A DNA stretch of 64,000 bases from Mucilaginibacter gossypiicola. Its GTDB lineage: Bacteria > Bacteroidota > Bacteroidia > Sphingobacteriales > Sphingobacteriaceae. The notes under the pieces are model-generated. The model ran no database searches. It had not been told where the DNA came from and was given only the letters and a program-made list of their open reading frames with translations. The position numbers and the translations under genes were made by a program. The stretch spans positions 310,001-374,000 of the forward strand of contig NZ_FOCL01000004.1 in assembly GCF_900110105.1 (NCBI RefSeq), written 5' to 3'. Positions 24,720-33,948 of the stretch are shown piece after piece. Numbering within the stretch: the first letter of the stretch is position 1; every line of letters starts with the position of its first letter.

Positions 24720-25730
24720 ATGGATAGAATTTTTCAAGAGATTAAGAAACTGACAGATATTCCCTCATATTCAAAGCATGACAGGTTTGTGCAGGGCATC
24801 ATTAATGCCATTAACGAAAAGGTTATAGGGCAGGATGAAATGCTGCCTTCTGTAAATAAGCTGATTAAGGAGCTGGGCTTTTCGAGGGAAACGATCATCA
24901 AGGGATACCGGGATCTGATTAGCAGGGGGATTGTAGAGTCAAAAAACAGGCATGGCTATTTTGTAGCCAACAGTAATGCCGAGCAAACACTGAATGTTGC
25001 CCTGCTGATGTATAATCTGGATAGTTTTGAAGAGCAGTTTTATCGCAACTTCCGTCATGAGCTGGGCCCTAACATCCGTTTGAACCCTTACTTTCATCAC
25101 GGTGATATTGAGATATTTGAAACTATCCTTAACCAGATAAAGGGGAAATATGGGATGTATGTAATAGCACCCATTCCGCATCCTAAAACAAAGGAACTGC
25201 TGGAGACCATTCCACGAAATAAATTCCTGATGTTTGACCGTTATGAGCCGCTTGAGGGCGATTTTAACCACATTACCCAGGAGTTTGGGGAGTCATCGTA
25301 CAGGATCCTGGCAGAGTTGGCACCTAAGATCAAAAAATTTGACGAGATCATATTTTACCATTCGCCGGCTTCACTGGATCCGAAGGAGATTGTGCCGTCT
25401 TTCAAAAAATTTCTGAAAGATTTCAATATCAAAGGCCGTATCATTAAGGAATATACACATGGTTCGGTTGAAAAAGGGAAGGTTTACTTTACGCTGGACA
25501 ACTTTGCACTATGGCAAATCATGCGCGATTGCAAAAGCCTGCAACTGGTTCCGGGTAAAGATGTTGGCGTGCTTTCAAGTAATGATGAACCTGCAAAAGA
25601 AATCATTGGTGTTACCACATTTTCTGCTGATTTTGCAAACATGGGGAAACTGGCCGGGCAGGCCATAGTGAATAAGGATAAGATCACCTTAACGGTGCCG
25701 ACTATTTTGTTTGAACGGAATACACTTTAA
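24720..25730 (+). CDS. GntR-family regulator with LacI-like ligand domain
   Basis: A 336-residue transcription factor. Residues 1-75 form the GntR winged helix (DEMLPSVNKLIKELGFSRET, then LISRGIVESKNRHGYFV). The rest is a periplasmic-binding-protein-like ligand domain typical of Bacteroidetes sugar-responsive GntR proteins. ATG at 24720 (MDRIFQEI) is preferred; the longer frame upstream is hydrophobic and overlaps the leader. The gene lies between the SusCD operon and the symporter/hydrolase operon, and both of those carry the same TAGACCA operator over their start points. That layout suggests it represses them until a sugar binds. Confidence 0.9.
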   Translation: MDRIFQEIKKLTDIPSYSKHDRFVQGIINAINEKVIGQDEMLPSVNKLIKELGFSRETIIKGYRDLISRGIVESKNRHGYFVANSNAEQTLNVALLMYNLDSFEEQFYRNFRHELGPNIRLNPYFHHGDIEIFETILNQIKGKYGMYVIAPIPHPKTKELLETIPRNKFLMFDRYEPLEGDFNHITQEFGESSYRILAELAPKIKKFDEIIFYHSPASLDPKEIVPSFKKFLKDFNIKGRIIKEYTHGSVEKGKVYFTLDNFALWQIMRDCKSLQLVPGKDVGVLSSNDEPAKEIIGVTTFSADFANMGKLAGQAIVNKDKITLTVPTILFERNTL

Positions 25731-25754
25731 AAATTTAACCTAAATCAGGAAAAA

Positions 25755-27353
25755 GTGAACGGGCTTATACTAACCAGCTTTCTTTTTTTTACAGGCATAG
25801 TAGGTTTGGTGTCCTGGATTAAATTGCGAAAAAGCAGGCTTAATACGCTCAATAGCTTTTTTTTGGCCGATAGAAGCCTGAGCTTTTTATTAGTAGGCGG
25901 GGGATTGTTGTTTACCAATATCAATACGGCCACCATTATTGGCGAAAATGAGCTTGCCTATTCGCATAATATGTCGGTTATGGCCTGGGGCATAACTTCG
26001 GTGCTGGCAATGCTGCTGGTTTCTGAGTTTTTGATGCCGCTTTACCTTAAGATGGGCATCGCCACTACGCCCGATTATCTGACAGCGCGTTACGGACCAG
26101 GAATAGGGAAGTTGGTTTCCTGTATCTTTTTACTTAGCTACATTGTTAATCTGTTACCCTCGGTTTTATACAGTGGCGCGGTTGCCTTCAATGGCTTGTT
26201 CCATTTTTCAGAAATTTGGAAAGCCGATTATTGGACAACCATCTGGATCCTGATTTGGGTGATGGGGACGGTTGGCTGTCTTTATTCATTATTGGGCGGT
26301 TTAAAAGCAATATCGGTTTCTGATACTTTGTTGGGCTTCGGCATATTTGCAGGCGGGCTTTTGCTGCCTTTTTTCGGCCTGAGATACCTGGGACAGGGCA
26401 ATATGATGCAGGGATTGCACATTTTATTGCATAACAAACAGGAACATTTAAACAGTATAGGAGCGGCAACCGACCCTATACCTTTTGGTACATTATTTAC
26501 CGGTATGCTGCTGGTTAACCTGTATTACTGGGGTACAGAGCAATATATTGTTCAGCAGGTGCTGGCGTCAAAAGATCTTAAAAACTGCCAAAAGGGTATA
26601 GCTGTTGCCTGTGCAGGTAAATTGATATCACCGTTGCTGCTAAATGTGCCCGGGCTTATTGCAGTACATATTTTTACGCACCTGGATAACCCGGCCGAAG
26701 TATTTCCGAAGCTGGATAGCCTGGTGTCGCCACCTTTTATAGCGGGGTACATAGCTGCAATTATTTTTGGCGCTGCTTTAACAACATTCAATGCGGGGCT
26801 AAATAGCTCAAGTACCTTATTTGTATTGAACATCTATAAACCCTGGACTGAGAAACGAGGTAAACCGGCCGACGAAAAACATATGATTAGCACGGCTAAA
26901 ATGTTCGAGATCCTGATCTGTTTGCTGGCGATGTTCATTGCTCCCTTTATCATTTTTGTTAAAAATGGCTTTTATACCTATGTGCAAATGGTAAACGGTT
27001 TTTTCAATGTGCCCATCTTTACCATTATGTTTATCGGTTTTGTAACCAAAAAGGTACCAGCCATAGCTGCCAAAATCGGGTTGATGTTTTTTATTGTTAG
27101 CTATGCGCTTACCCAGCTGGTTTTTGATCTGCATATCCATTTTCTGCACATCCTGGCCATATTATTTGTGGTAACATGTGGGCTTATGTTGTTTATCGGC
27201 AGGCTTTATCCTATGCCGGTGCCTTACAAACAGCAGCTTAATACTATGGTAGATATAAAGCCATGGAAAAACCGGCACATCTATAGCTGCATACTGTTAC
27301 TGCTTATGATACTGATGTTTATCGTATTTTCTCCACTCGGGCTTGCAAAATAA
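25755..27353 (+). CDS. SSS-family sodium/solute symporter (SGLT-like)
   Basis: A 532-residue inner-membrane transporter starting at GTG, 24 bases after the GntR stop. It has about 13-14 hydrophobic segments. Family features include NSFFLADRSLSFLLVGGGLL near the first helices, ATTPDYLTARYGPGIGKL, and the YYWGTEQYIVQQVLASKDL block typical of sugar-transporting SSS members. It most likely brings the sugar released by the SusCD system and the two hydrolase-like proteins into the cytoplasm with sodium. The substrate is not identifiable from sequence. Confidence 0.9.
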   Translation: MNGLILTSFLFFTGIVGLVSWIKLRKSRLNTLNSFFLADRSLSFLLVGGGLLFTNINTATIIGENELAYSHNMSVMAWGITSVLAMLLVSEFLMPLYLKMGIATTPDYLTARYGPGIGKLVSCIFLLSYIVNLLPSVLYSGAVAFNGLFHFSEIWKADYWTTIWILIWVMGTVGCLYSLLGGLKAISVSDTLLGFGIFAGGLLLPFFGLRYLGQGNMMQGLHILLHNKQEHLNSIGAATDPIPFGTLFTGMLLVNLYYWGTEQYIVQQVLASKDLKNCQKGIAVACAGKLISPLLLNVPGLIAVHIFTHLDNPAEVFPKLDSLVSPPFIAGYIAAIIFGAALTTFNAGLNSSSTLFVLNIYKPWTEKRGKPADEKHMISTAKMFEILICLLAMFIAPFIIFVKNGFYTYVQMVNGFFNVPIFTIMFIGFVTKKVPAIAAKIGLMFFIVSYALTQLVFDLHIHFLHILAILFVVTCGLMLFIGRLYPMPVPYKQQLNTMVDIKPWKNRHIYSCILLLLMILMFIVFSPLGLAK

Positions 27354-27355
27354 GT

Positions 27356-27386
27356 TTTGGACAATAAATAAAATTATCTATTTTTA
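27356..27386 (+). promoter_or_regulatory. promoter of the six-hairpin hydrolase operon
   Basis: TTTG (27356-27359) and TATTTTTA (27379-27386) with a 19-base spacer, the same spacing and the same terminal-A variant -7 box as the promoter at 19744-19774. The -33 box begins just after the symporter stop codon. Confidence 0.65.
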
Positions 27387-27390
27387 TAAA

Positions 27391-27409
27391 ATAGACCAGA
27401 ATAGACCAA
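27391..27409 (+). promoter_or_regulatory. TAGACCA direct-repeat operator, site 2
   Basis: Identical in all 19 bases to 19782-19800. It begins 12 bases after the start of the -7 box (15 in site 1, where three extra bases lie between), so it covers the transcription start and would block RNA polymerase when bound. Confidence 0.75.
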
Positions 27410-27423
27410 ATTAACTCAACTAC

Positions 27424-28881
27424 ATGAATACTATGGTTTCATTTGCATGCAGGCTATTTACCACCATGGTAATGCTGTGTATGTTTCTCACATCTTCGGC
27501 TTTTGCCCAGGATGTAAAATTTACCTCATCTGATAAAAAAATAGAACAGGCTTTTGATTGGGCCAAAAGTATGGCCCTGCACTATAAAGGGCATCCTGCC
27601 GACCCGGTAGGGCCATGGTATGAATCGGCATTGCCTCCTCGTGATGCTTTTTGTATGCGCGATGTATCACACCAGAGCATCGGTGCCGAGATTTTGGGTT
27701 TGCAGCGCGAAAACCATAATATGCTTACCTTATTTGCCCGTAATATATCAGTCTCAAAAAACTGGTGTTCTTATTGGGAAATGAACAAATCAGGCAAGCC
27801 TGCTCCGGAGGATTACAGAAACGATCGCGAATTCTGGTACAATCTACCCGCCAATTTTGATGTGCTTTACGCCAGCTGGCGACTTTATTTATGGGCTGGG
27901 GATAAGTACTATATTAATGACCCCGCATTTGTTCATTTCCAGGAAAAAACCGTTAAAGATTATATTGATGCCTGGGTACTTGCAGCCGACTCCATGCTGA
28001 ACAGGCCCGCCCATCCAAATGCACCGGTACCTTTTAATGAAAGTGATGCTTTTCATCGTTGCCGCGGTTTACCTTCCTATTCGGAAGGGGTACCTAACCT
28101 GAAAACCGGTGCCGATCTTGTAGCCGCACTTTATAGGGGGCTGTTAACCTATTCAGCCATACAGGCCAGTAAAGGTAAGCAGGTAGAAGCGTTAAAGTAT
28201 GCTGCCAAAGCCGAAAAGTACAGGCAACAGTTAGAGGCCGACTGGTGGGATGCAAAAGAGAATTTATACTTCACTTACTACAGTAATGATCATCATTTTG
28301 GTAGGGATGAGGGTGAAACTTTTTTGCTTTGGTTTGATGCGCTGAAAGATAGCACACGTATTAAACAAACACTCGGACACCTCAGTTCTAAAACCTGGAA
28401 CGTAGAAAATACATCCTACCTGCCGTTGATATTTTACAACAATGGTTCATGGCAAAAGGCCCGGGACTATATACTTTATCTGTCGGATAAAAACACCGAA
28501 AGAAGAGAATACCCGGAGGTTTCCTTTGGCGTAGTAGAAGGTGTTGTTCAAGGCTTGATGGGTATCACACCTGATGCGCGTTCACTAAGCGTTGGCACTA
28601 TTTATAAAACAACCGATAATAGTAACGCTACCATTAGCAATTTACCATTGCTTGGTACCCTTATTAATGTTACCCATCAAAATACACAACAATCGTCCCT
28701 TACCAATGCCGGAAAACGGCAATTGAAATGGAAAGCTATGTTTTATGGCAATTATAAACATGTATTTGTGAATGAAAAGCAAACGCCTGTCAAGCAATTT
28801 ACAGATACCAGCGGAAAACGTATATCCTTTGTAGAGGTTGTTGTTAAACCGGGGCAACAGGTAAAAGTGAGCGTGAAATAA
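27424..28881 (+). CDS. secreted six-hairpin glycosidase-like protein
   Basis: A 485-residue exported protein (signal peptide to about residue 29, AFA-QDV). Regularly spaced helices and acidic residues next to aromatic ones suggest an (alpha/alpha)6 barrel: PPRDAFCMRDVSHQSIGAEI, FWYNLPANFDVLYASWRLYL, FNESDAFHRCRGLPSYSEG, then a short beta-sandwich tail ending KPGQQVKVSVK. This matches the six-hairpin glycosidase superfamily, but I cannot place it in a defined GH family. Its promoter shares the operator of the SusCD operon, and a second six-hairpin protein follows after 36 bases, so it probably acts on the same glycan. Confidence 0.8.
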   Translation: MNTMVSFACRLFTTMVMLCMFLTSSAFAQDVKFTSSDKKIEQAFDWAKSMALHYKGHPADPVGPWYESALPPRDAFCMRDVSHQSIGAEILGLQRENHNMLTLFARNISVSKNWCSYWEMNKSGKPAPEDYRNDREFWYNLPANFDVLYASWRLYLWAGDKYYINDPAFVHFQEKTVKDYIDAWVLAADSMLNRPAHPNAPVPFNESDAFHRCRGLPSYSEGVPNLKTGADLVAALYRGLLTYSAIQASKGKQVEALKYAAKAEKYRQQLEADWWDAKENLYFTYYSNDHHFGRDEGETFLLWFDALKDSTRIKQTLGHLSSKTWNVENTSYLPLIFYNNGSWQKARDYILYLSDKNTERREYPEVSFGVVEGVVQGLMGITPDARSLSVGTIYKTTDNSNATISNLPLLGTLINVTHQNTQQSSLTNAGKRQLKWKAMFYGNYKHVFVNEKQTPVKQFTDTSGKRISFVEVVVKPGQQVKVSVK

Positions 28882-28917
28882 TAAAAATCAATAACATCCT
28901 TATTCCAACCATATTTA

Positions 28918-30972
28918 ATGAATTCTTATTTGCGTCAATTTTGCTTCGCTTTATTTATATTTTTTGCACAACTGCATTTTGCATCTGCCCAACAATTAGT
29001 GCTGCCACAGCAGAATAACAGATGGGCTTTACAGCCGGATGGCAGCATCACCTGGAACATTAATGATCGCCTGCCTCATGCCGATCATATTGAAATGTCG
29101 GGCGAGAAAGTATCCTTGTGGGTAGCCTACCAGGTTGACAACGCTGGCCTGTGCCACTTGTCACGTACCGTGGTTTTCCCAACATTTCGGATGCTTCCGG
29201 ATGATACCAGGAGCCACATCGCCTACACTTTTGATGATAATGCCCTGCCGCGAATGTATGTTGATGATGAACTATTGTGGCCGGATGCAGCAAAAGGCGG
29301 TGTAGATTTGCCCGCCAAAAGTATCAATCAGCATGGGATCATGCGTATCTCATACCGTACAGATAAGTTAAAGCAGGTTAAAATAGAACATAGTTTATTT
29401 CCATCAACAGAAAAACCTCTGGCTGTTGAAACCTATCAATTTACCAACGTGAGCAATAAACCGGTAACAGTGTTTATGGAGCATCTGAAGCGTGAAGTAA
29501 CAACAGATACACTCAGAAGCAAAGTATCACCGCATACCGTTGTTGTACAATCTGTAAACGACGGCCGGAGAATTCTGCAGCCTGGTCAGTCATATACTTT
29601 TGCTGTTGGTTACCTGGCAACTGATCATCCGCAATCACTGCAGCCCATTATGCCCGGTTTGGAAGAGAAAGCCAGGCAGCATCGTATAGCGGAAATTGAG
29701 GCCCCCTTACAACTGCAAACGCCCGACAGCATTTTAAACGCGATGTTTGCTTTTGCCAAGATCAGGGCTACAGAAAGTATTTTTAAAACAAAGGCCGGTT
29801 ACATGCACGGGCCTGGCGGTTTATCATATTATGCTGCCATATGGGCAAATGATCAGGCAGAGTACGTAAGTCCGTATTTTGCTTTTTCGGGCGATAGCAT
29901 AGGCGTTTTATCGGCCATGAATTGTTACCGCCTTTTTGCAAGTTATATGAACCCGCAGTATAAACCAATTCCCAGTTCGATAGTAGCCGAAGGCGACGCT
30001 GTTTGGGATGGTGCTGGCGACAGGGGCGATCAGGCGATGATAGCTTATGGCGCATCGCGATTTGCACTGGCTTATGGCAAAGCAGATTCGGCCCGGAAAT
30101 TATGGCCGCTGATAAGCTGGTGCCTGGAATACAGCCGCAGGCATATCAATCCGCAGGGCGTAGTTACGTCTGATGCCGATGAGCTGGAGGGACGGTTCCC
30201 GGCGGGTAAAGCCAATCTATCTACCAACTGCCTGTATTATGATGCGCTGATATCAGCCGCTCTGTTGGGCAAACAACTAAATGTTCCTGCTAAAATTACT
30301 GATGGGTATCAGAAAGAGGCTGCACAGCTCAAAACGGCAATTGAAAAATACTTTGGGGCAACCATTGGCGGATATCGTACCTACAAATATTACGAAACCA
30401 ACAACACGTTACGGGCCTGGATCTGCATGCCTTTGGCCATGGGAATTTATGACCGGAAAGAAGGCACCGTTGAAGCGCTGTTTTCGCCGCAACTTTGGAC
30501 TGCCGACGGGCTCGCCACTGAAGCTGGAAAGGAAACTTTTTGGGACCGCTCAACTTTGTACGCCCTAAGGGGAGTGCTGCAGGCTGGTTTAACCGATAAG
30601 GCAATAGCTTATTTGCATTATTATTCTGTCCGCAGGTTACTGGGCGAGCATGTGCCATACCCGGTTGAGGCTTATCCGGAAGGTAACCAACGGCATCTAT
30701 CTGCCGAGAGCGGCCTATATTGCCGGATCTTTACCGAAGGTTTGTTCGGCATAAGACCTACTGGCTTCCGGAGTTTTGACTGCACGCCCAGGCTACCTCA
30801 AAACTGGAATAACATGGCCATGAATAATATCAATGCGTTTGGCAGTACTTTTAATATTGAAGTATCCAGATTGCCCGGCGGAAAGGTGCAGATTAAGGTT
30901 ATTGAAGGAGCCTCGCAGCGGACTTATCTAAGTAAGAACGGCGACGTTGTTAAAATTACGTTGCGGCACTGA
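28918..30972 (+). CDS. secreted multi-domain six-hairpin glycosidase-like protein
   Basis: A 684-residue exported protein (signal peptide to about residue 25, ASA-QQL). The N-terminal 250 residues look like a beta-sandwich (PDGSITWNINDRLPHADHIE, VEHSLFP-type strands). The C-terminal 400 residues form an (alpha/alpha)6 barrel with AAIWANDQAEYVSPYFAFSG, EGDAVWDGAGDRGDQAMIAY and the tail ESGLYCRIFTEGLFGIRPTG. This plan is shared by alpha-L-rhamnosidases and related families. Asp and Glu residues in the ANDQAEY and DGAGDRGD loops are candidate catalytic acids. Exact activity is unknown. It is cotranscribed with the preceding gene. Confidence 0.8.
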   Translation: MNSYLRQFCFALFIFFAQLHFASAQQLVLPQQNNRWALQPDGSITWNINDRLPHADHIEMSGEKVSLWVAYQVDNAGLCHLSRTVVFPTFRMLPDDTRSHIAYTFDDNALPRMYVDDELLWPDAAKGGVDLPAKSINQHGIMRISYRTDKLKQVKIEHSLFPSTEKPLAVETYQFTNVSNKPVTVFMEHLKREVTTDTLRSKVSPHTVVVQSVNDGRRILQPGQSYTFAVGYLATDHPQSLQPIMPGLEEKARQHRIAEIEAPLQLQTPDSILNAMFAFAKIRATESIFKTKAGYMHGPGGLSYYAAIWANDQAEYVSPYFAFSGDSIGVLSAMNCYRLFASYMNPQYKPIPSSIVAEGDAVWDGAGDRGDQAMIAYGASRFALAYGKADSARKLWPLISWCLEYSRRHINPQGVVTSDADELEGRFPAGKANLSTNCLYYDALISAALLGKQLNVPAKITDGYQKEAAQLKTAIEKYFGATIGGYRTYKYYETNNTLRAWICMPLAMGIYDRKEGTVEALFSPQLWTADGLATEAGKETFWDRSTLYALRGVLQAGLTDKAIAYLHYYSVRRLLGEHVPYPVEAYPEGNQRHLSAESGLYCRIFTEGLFGIRPTGFRSFDCTPRLPQNWNNMAMNNINAFGSTFNIEVSRLPGGKVQIKVIEGASQRTYLSKNGDVVKITLRH

Positions 30973-31214
30973 TTTAACCTTTTGAGACCAGGGATACCAA
31001 AAGTTGGGAAAGTGGCTGTTTCTGGTCAATTTTGAGGGAATGCCATTGCTATTCGGTATGAAATTATTGATAAGATGAACGACATACCTGTTGCGCTTCT
31101 TAACACATTGATATAAAGTGTATCTCAGTTGTACAATATGCTTCACACATCTTATTACGGCATTTAAACATCTGATAAATTGATTATTTTTAGCCCTCCA
31201 AAACCTATGACCCC

Positions 31215-31856
31215 ATGTTTAGTGTTAAAGCTGCCGTTAGTAAATTTGAATCGGTATTTGAACCAGCTTTATTAGCCGAATTGGAAACAAACTCCATGCT
31301 GATGACCGTAAAAGGCGGCGATACTATGCTTAACCCGGGGCAAACCATACGGGCTGTACCGCTGTTGCTTAGCGGTACTTTTAAAGTAAGCCGTGTAAAC
31401 GATGAAGGCCAGGAAATACTGCTGTACTATGTAAAGGAAGGCGAAAGCTGCGCTATGACATTTACCTGCTGCATGATGTCGCATTTTAGTGTGATCCGCG
31501 GTACAGCCGAGGAGGATAGCGAACTGCTTTGTGTACCTATGGATGTCATGGACGGGTGGATGGTAAAGTACCCAACCTGGAAACGTTTTGTAATGCAAAC
31601 GATATTAAACCGGTTTACCGAAATCCTAAAAAGTATTGATGATATAGCCTTTAAAAAACTGGCTGACCGCCTGGTTAATTATCTCAAGGAAAAGGCCAAG
31701 GCAACCGGTTCTTCGCTCATTAATCTCACTCATCAGCAAATTGGCGACGACCTGGGCACCAGCCGCGTGGTTATATCCCGTTTGCTTAAAAAGCTCGAAA
31801 TAGATAATAAATTACTTCTTTACTATAACCAGGTTAAATTACTAAGCGAATTGTAA
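31215..31856 (+). CDS. Crp/Fnr-family transcriptional regulator
   Basis: A 213-residue regulator with a cyclic-nucleotide-binding-fold sensor domain (about 15-125), a long dimer helix, and a Crp-type helix-turn-helix (LTHQQIGDDLGTSRVVISRL). The sensor has Cys-Cys in MTFTCCMMSHF but not the N-terminal cysteine cluster of classical Fnr, so a redox or haem ligand is open. Two palindromes of GTAAC-N4-GTTAC type lie at the very end of the gene and just after it, ahead of a peroxiredoxin gene. Control of that gene by this protein is inferred from position. Confidence 0.9.
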   Translation: MFSVKAAVSKFESVFEPALLAELETNSMLMTVKGGDTMLNPGQTIRAVPLLLSGTFKVSRVNDEGQEILLYYVKEGESCAMTFTCCMMSHFSVIRGTAEEDSELLCVPMDVMDGWMVKYPTWKRFVMQTILNRFTEILKSIDDIAFKKLADRLVNYLKEKAKATGSSLINLTHQQIGDDLGTSRVVISRLLKKLEIDNKLLLYYNQVKLLSEL

Positions 31857-31889
31857 CTTTTGTTACAGCGGTTTGTATCTTTTGTTACA
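31852..31889 (+). promoter_or_regulatory. tandem GTAAC-N4-GTTAC-type Crp/Fnr sites
   Basis: Site A is TGTAAC-TTTT-GTTACA (31852-31867, perfect). Site B is TGTATC-TTTT-GTTACA (31874-31889), flanked by TT/AA so that its outer arms also pair. Their centres are 22 bases apart, two DNA turns. Site A overlaps the stop codon of the Crp/Fnr gene. The motif resembles the GTAAC-N4-GTTAC signal reported for HcpR-type regulators. If CATCTTTG (31912-31919) is the -7 box, site B would lie near -41, an activating position. Confidence 0.65.
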
Positions 31890-32123
31890 AAATATGCCCT
31901 GTTGTCTGTTGCATCTTTGTTATGTCAAAAGCAACAGGCCATGAAAACACAAACTCTCCAGACCACTGTAAGCTTTAATATAAAACCACTAACAGGATTT
32001 AGAATCTCTGGTGGCTATTGTATGCGTATGCTCGAAAAACTTATCTGTTTTGTTGGCTCTGTAAACCTTGCGACCTGTAAAGACGATCAATTTATTTTTT
32101 AACCATTTTAACCAATAAACATC

Positions 32124-32798
32124 ATGAGTATCAGATTAAACGACACAGCTCCCGATTTTCAGGCAGAAACTACTGAAGGCACTATCAATTTTCATAATTG
32201 GATAGGAAACGGCTGGGCAATCCTTTTTTCGCATCCTAAAGATTTTACCCCGGTTTGCACTACTGAGCTGGGCTACATGGCTAAACTTGCTCCCGAATTT
32301 AAGCAACGTAACTGTAAAGTGATAGGTTTAAGTGTTGACCCCGTAGGACGTCACGCTGAGTGGGCTAAAGACATAGAAGAGACCCAGGGATACGCTGTAA
32401 ACTATCCTATGATAGGTGATCCTGACCTGGCCATAGCAAAGTTATATGACATGTTACCGGCTGATGAACCGGGAACTTCGGAAGGCCGTACCGCTGCTAC
32501 CAACCAAACCGTGCGCTCAGTATTTATTATCGGCCCCGATAAAAAAATTAAGCTGATGCTTACCTATCCAATGGCAACCGGCCGCAACTTTGATGAAATA
32601 CTGCGGGTGCTGGATTCACTGCAGTTAACAGCAGGCTATAAAGTAGCCACCCCGGTAAATTGGAAAAATGGCGAAGACGTGATCATTGTTCCTGCGGTAT
32701 CTGACGAGGAAGCAAAAGAAAAATATCCCAACGGCTGGAAAACCGTTAAACCTTACCTGCGTATTGTAGCTCAGCCGGGTGAAACGATTATGAATTGA
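32124..32798 (+). CDS. 1-Cys peroxiredoxin (Prx6 type)
   Basis: Reduces hydrogen peroxide and alkyl hydroperoxides. At 224 residues it has the longer C-terminal domain of the Prx6 class. The peroxidatic cysteine is Cys45 in HPKDFTPVCTTE, and the supporting Arg is in TVRSVFIIGPDKK. The C-terminal dimer part includes NWKNGEDVIIVPAVSDEEAK. No second resolving cysteine is apparent. It is cytosolic, and sits behind two Crp/Fnr-type palindromes, pointing to control by the upstream regulator. A strong terminator follows. Confidence 0.95.
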   Translation: MSIRLNDTAPDFQAETTEGTINFHNWIGNGWAILFSHPKDFTPVCTTELGYMAKLAPEFKQRNCKVIGLSVDPVGRHAEWAKDIEETQGYAVNYPMIGDPDLAIAKLYDMLPADEPGTSEGRTAATNQTVRSVFIIGPDKKIKLMLTYPMATGRNFDEILRVLDSLQLTAGYKVATPVNWKNGEDVIIVPAVSDEEAKEKYPNGWKTVKPYLRIVAQPGETIMN

Positions 32799-32830
32799 TT
32801 TTATCGAAAAAGGGGTAATATGTTCCTTTG

Positions 32831-32868
32831 ATCAGGCGCAAATCCAACAGGATTTGCGCCTGATTTTT
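32831..32868 (+). terminator. intrinsic terminator of the peroxiredoxin gene
   Basis: A perfect 15-bp stem (32831-32845 with 32850-32864, loop AACA) followed by TTTTT. It lies between convergent genes. Confidence 0.92.
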
Positions 32869-32879
32869 ATCTGGGCAGC

Positions 32880-33773
32880 TTAATTTAGTGAACGGTATTC
32901 AATAGGAGAGTACCCAACACGCTGCTTAAATAAGCGCGTAAAGTGCTGCGGATATTTAAACCCTAATCCATAAGCTATCTCGCTCAGCGATTTACTGGTA
33001 TCAAATATTTTCTCCTTAGCAACATCAATCACTTTTGATTGGATATAGTCCTGGGCTGATTTCCCGGTTTCTTTTTTGATCAGGTCGCCGAAATAATTGG
33101 CTGACAGGTTTAACTGATCGGCACAATAGCCTACCGATGGTAAACCTACGGTAAGTGGTTTGTCGGAAGTCCAATAACTGTCAAGTAAGCTTTCAAACCT
33201 TTGTAATACGCCTTTGTGAGCCAGATCTCGGGTGATGAACTGGCGATCGTAAAAACGCTGGCAATAATTCAGGAACAACTCAATGTTGCTTACAATTAAA
33301 GTTTTGCTGTGCTTGTCTATCGCATGGCCAAGTTCATATCTGATCTTATCAAAGCAATCGATAATGATCTTTCGTTCACTTTCAGATAGATGGAGGGCTT
33401 CATGCACATCGTAAGAAAAAAATGTATAGTCCTGGATATGACGGCCAAGTGAGGTGCCTTTGATCAAATCCGGATGAAAAACCAGGGCCGTGCCTTTAGG
33501 TTGATAATACTCGCCATTATCTGAGCCAATTACCTGCCCCGGGCCAACAAAAACCAACGTGCCTTCTTCATAGTCGTAATAATTGCAGCCGTATTTTAGG
33601 TCGCCGCATTTTACTTCTTTTAAAAACACAGTATAAAATCCATAATTGATACGGCGTTTTGTACGTCTGTCAGCTTTTGACATATCAACAATGTTCACCA
33701 GCGGATGCAGCGTTTCGTTGTTGTTGTGCGCATTAAACTGGCTTATGGTGTCAATTCGGATGATATTTTCCAT
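32880..33773 (-). CDS. AraC-family regulator, divergent from an aldo-keto reductase
   Basis: A 297-residue regulator. The N-terminal AraC-type sensory domain includes EGTLVFVGPGQVIGSD and PKGTALVFHPDLIKGT, as in the subfamily next to oxidoreductases. The C-terminal domain carries two helix-turn-helix units: LPSVGYCADQLNLSANYFGD, and LSEIAYGLGFKYPQHFTRLF followed by GYSPIEYRS. ATG at 33773 (MENIIRIDT) is chosen because the 43 upstream codons would lie in promoter DNA and match nothing expected. The divergent aldo-keto reductase is its likely target. Confidence 0.9.
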   Translation of the reverse strand: MENIIRIDTISQFNAHNNNETLHPLVNIVDMSKADRRTKRRINYGFYTVFLKEVKCGDLKYGCNYYDYEEGTLVFVGPGQVIGSDNGEYYQPKGTALVFHPDLIKGTSLGRHIQDYTFFSYDVHEALHLSESERKIIIDCFDKIRYELGHAIDKHSKTLIVSNIELFLNYCQRFYDRQFITRDLAHKGVLQRFESLLDSYWTSDKPLTVGLPSVGYCADQLNLSANYFGDLIKKETGKSAQDYIQSKVIDVAKEKIFDTSKSLSEIAYGLGFKYPQHFTRLFKQRVGYSPIEYRSLN

Positions 33774-33948
33774 TGTTATTTCCTTTTCTATATCAAAGTT
33801 ACGGCATCTGGAAGCGTTTAGGCTGGGCTTTTGTCTGCAATCAGTAATTTTGGTAAGCAATACCGTAATTGATATAACGTTTGCCTCCAAAATACACCTC
33901 AACTTTGTGCAGTTAAATTAATAATCATCTGTTAACAATATTAAATAT

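Noticed and set aside
31860..32102. 80-codon frame (or 53 codons from 31941) between the Crp/Fnr and peroxiredoxin genes
   Set aside because: It covers the two Crp/Fnr-type palindromes and the probable peroxiredoxin promoter region, and shows no domain, so it is more likely untranslated leader.
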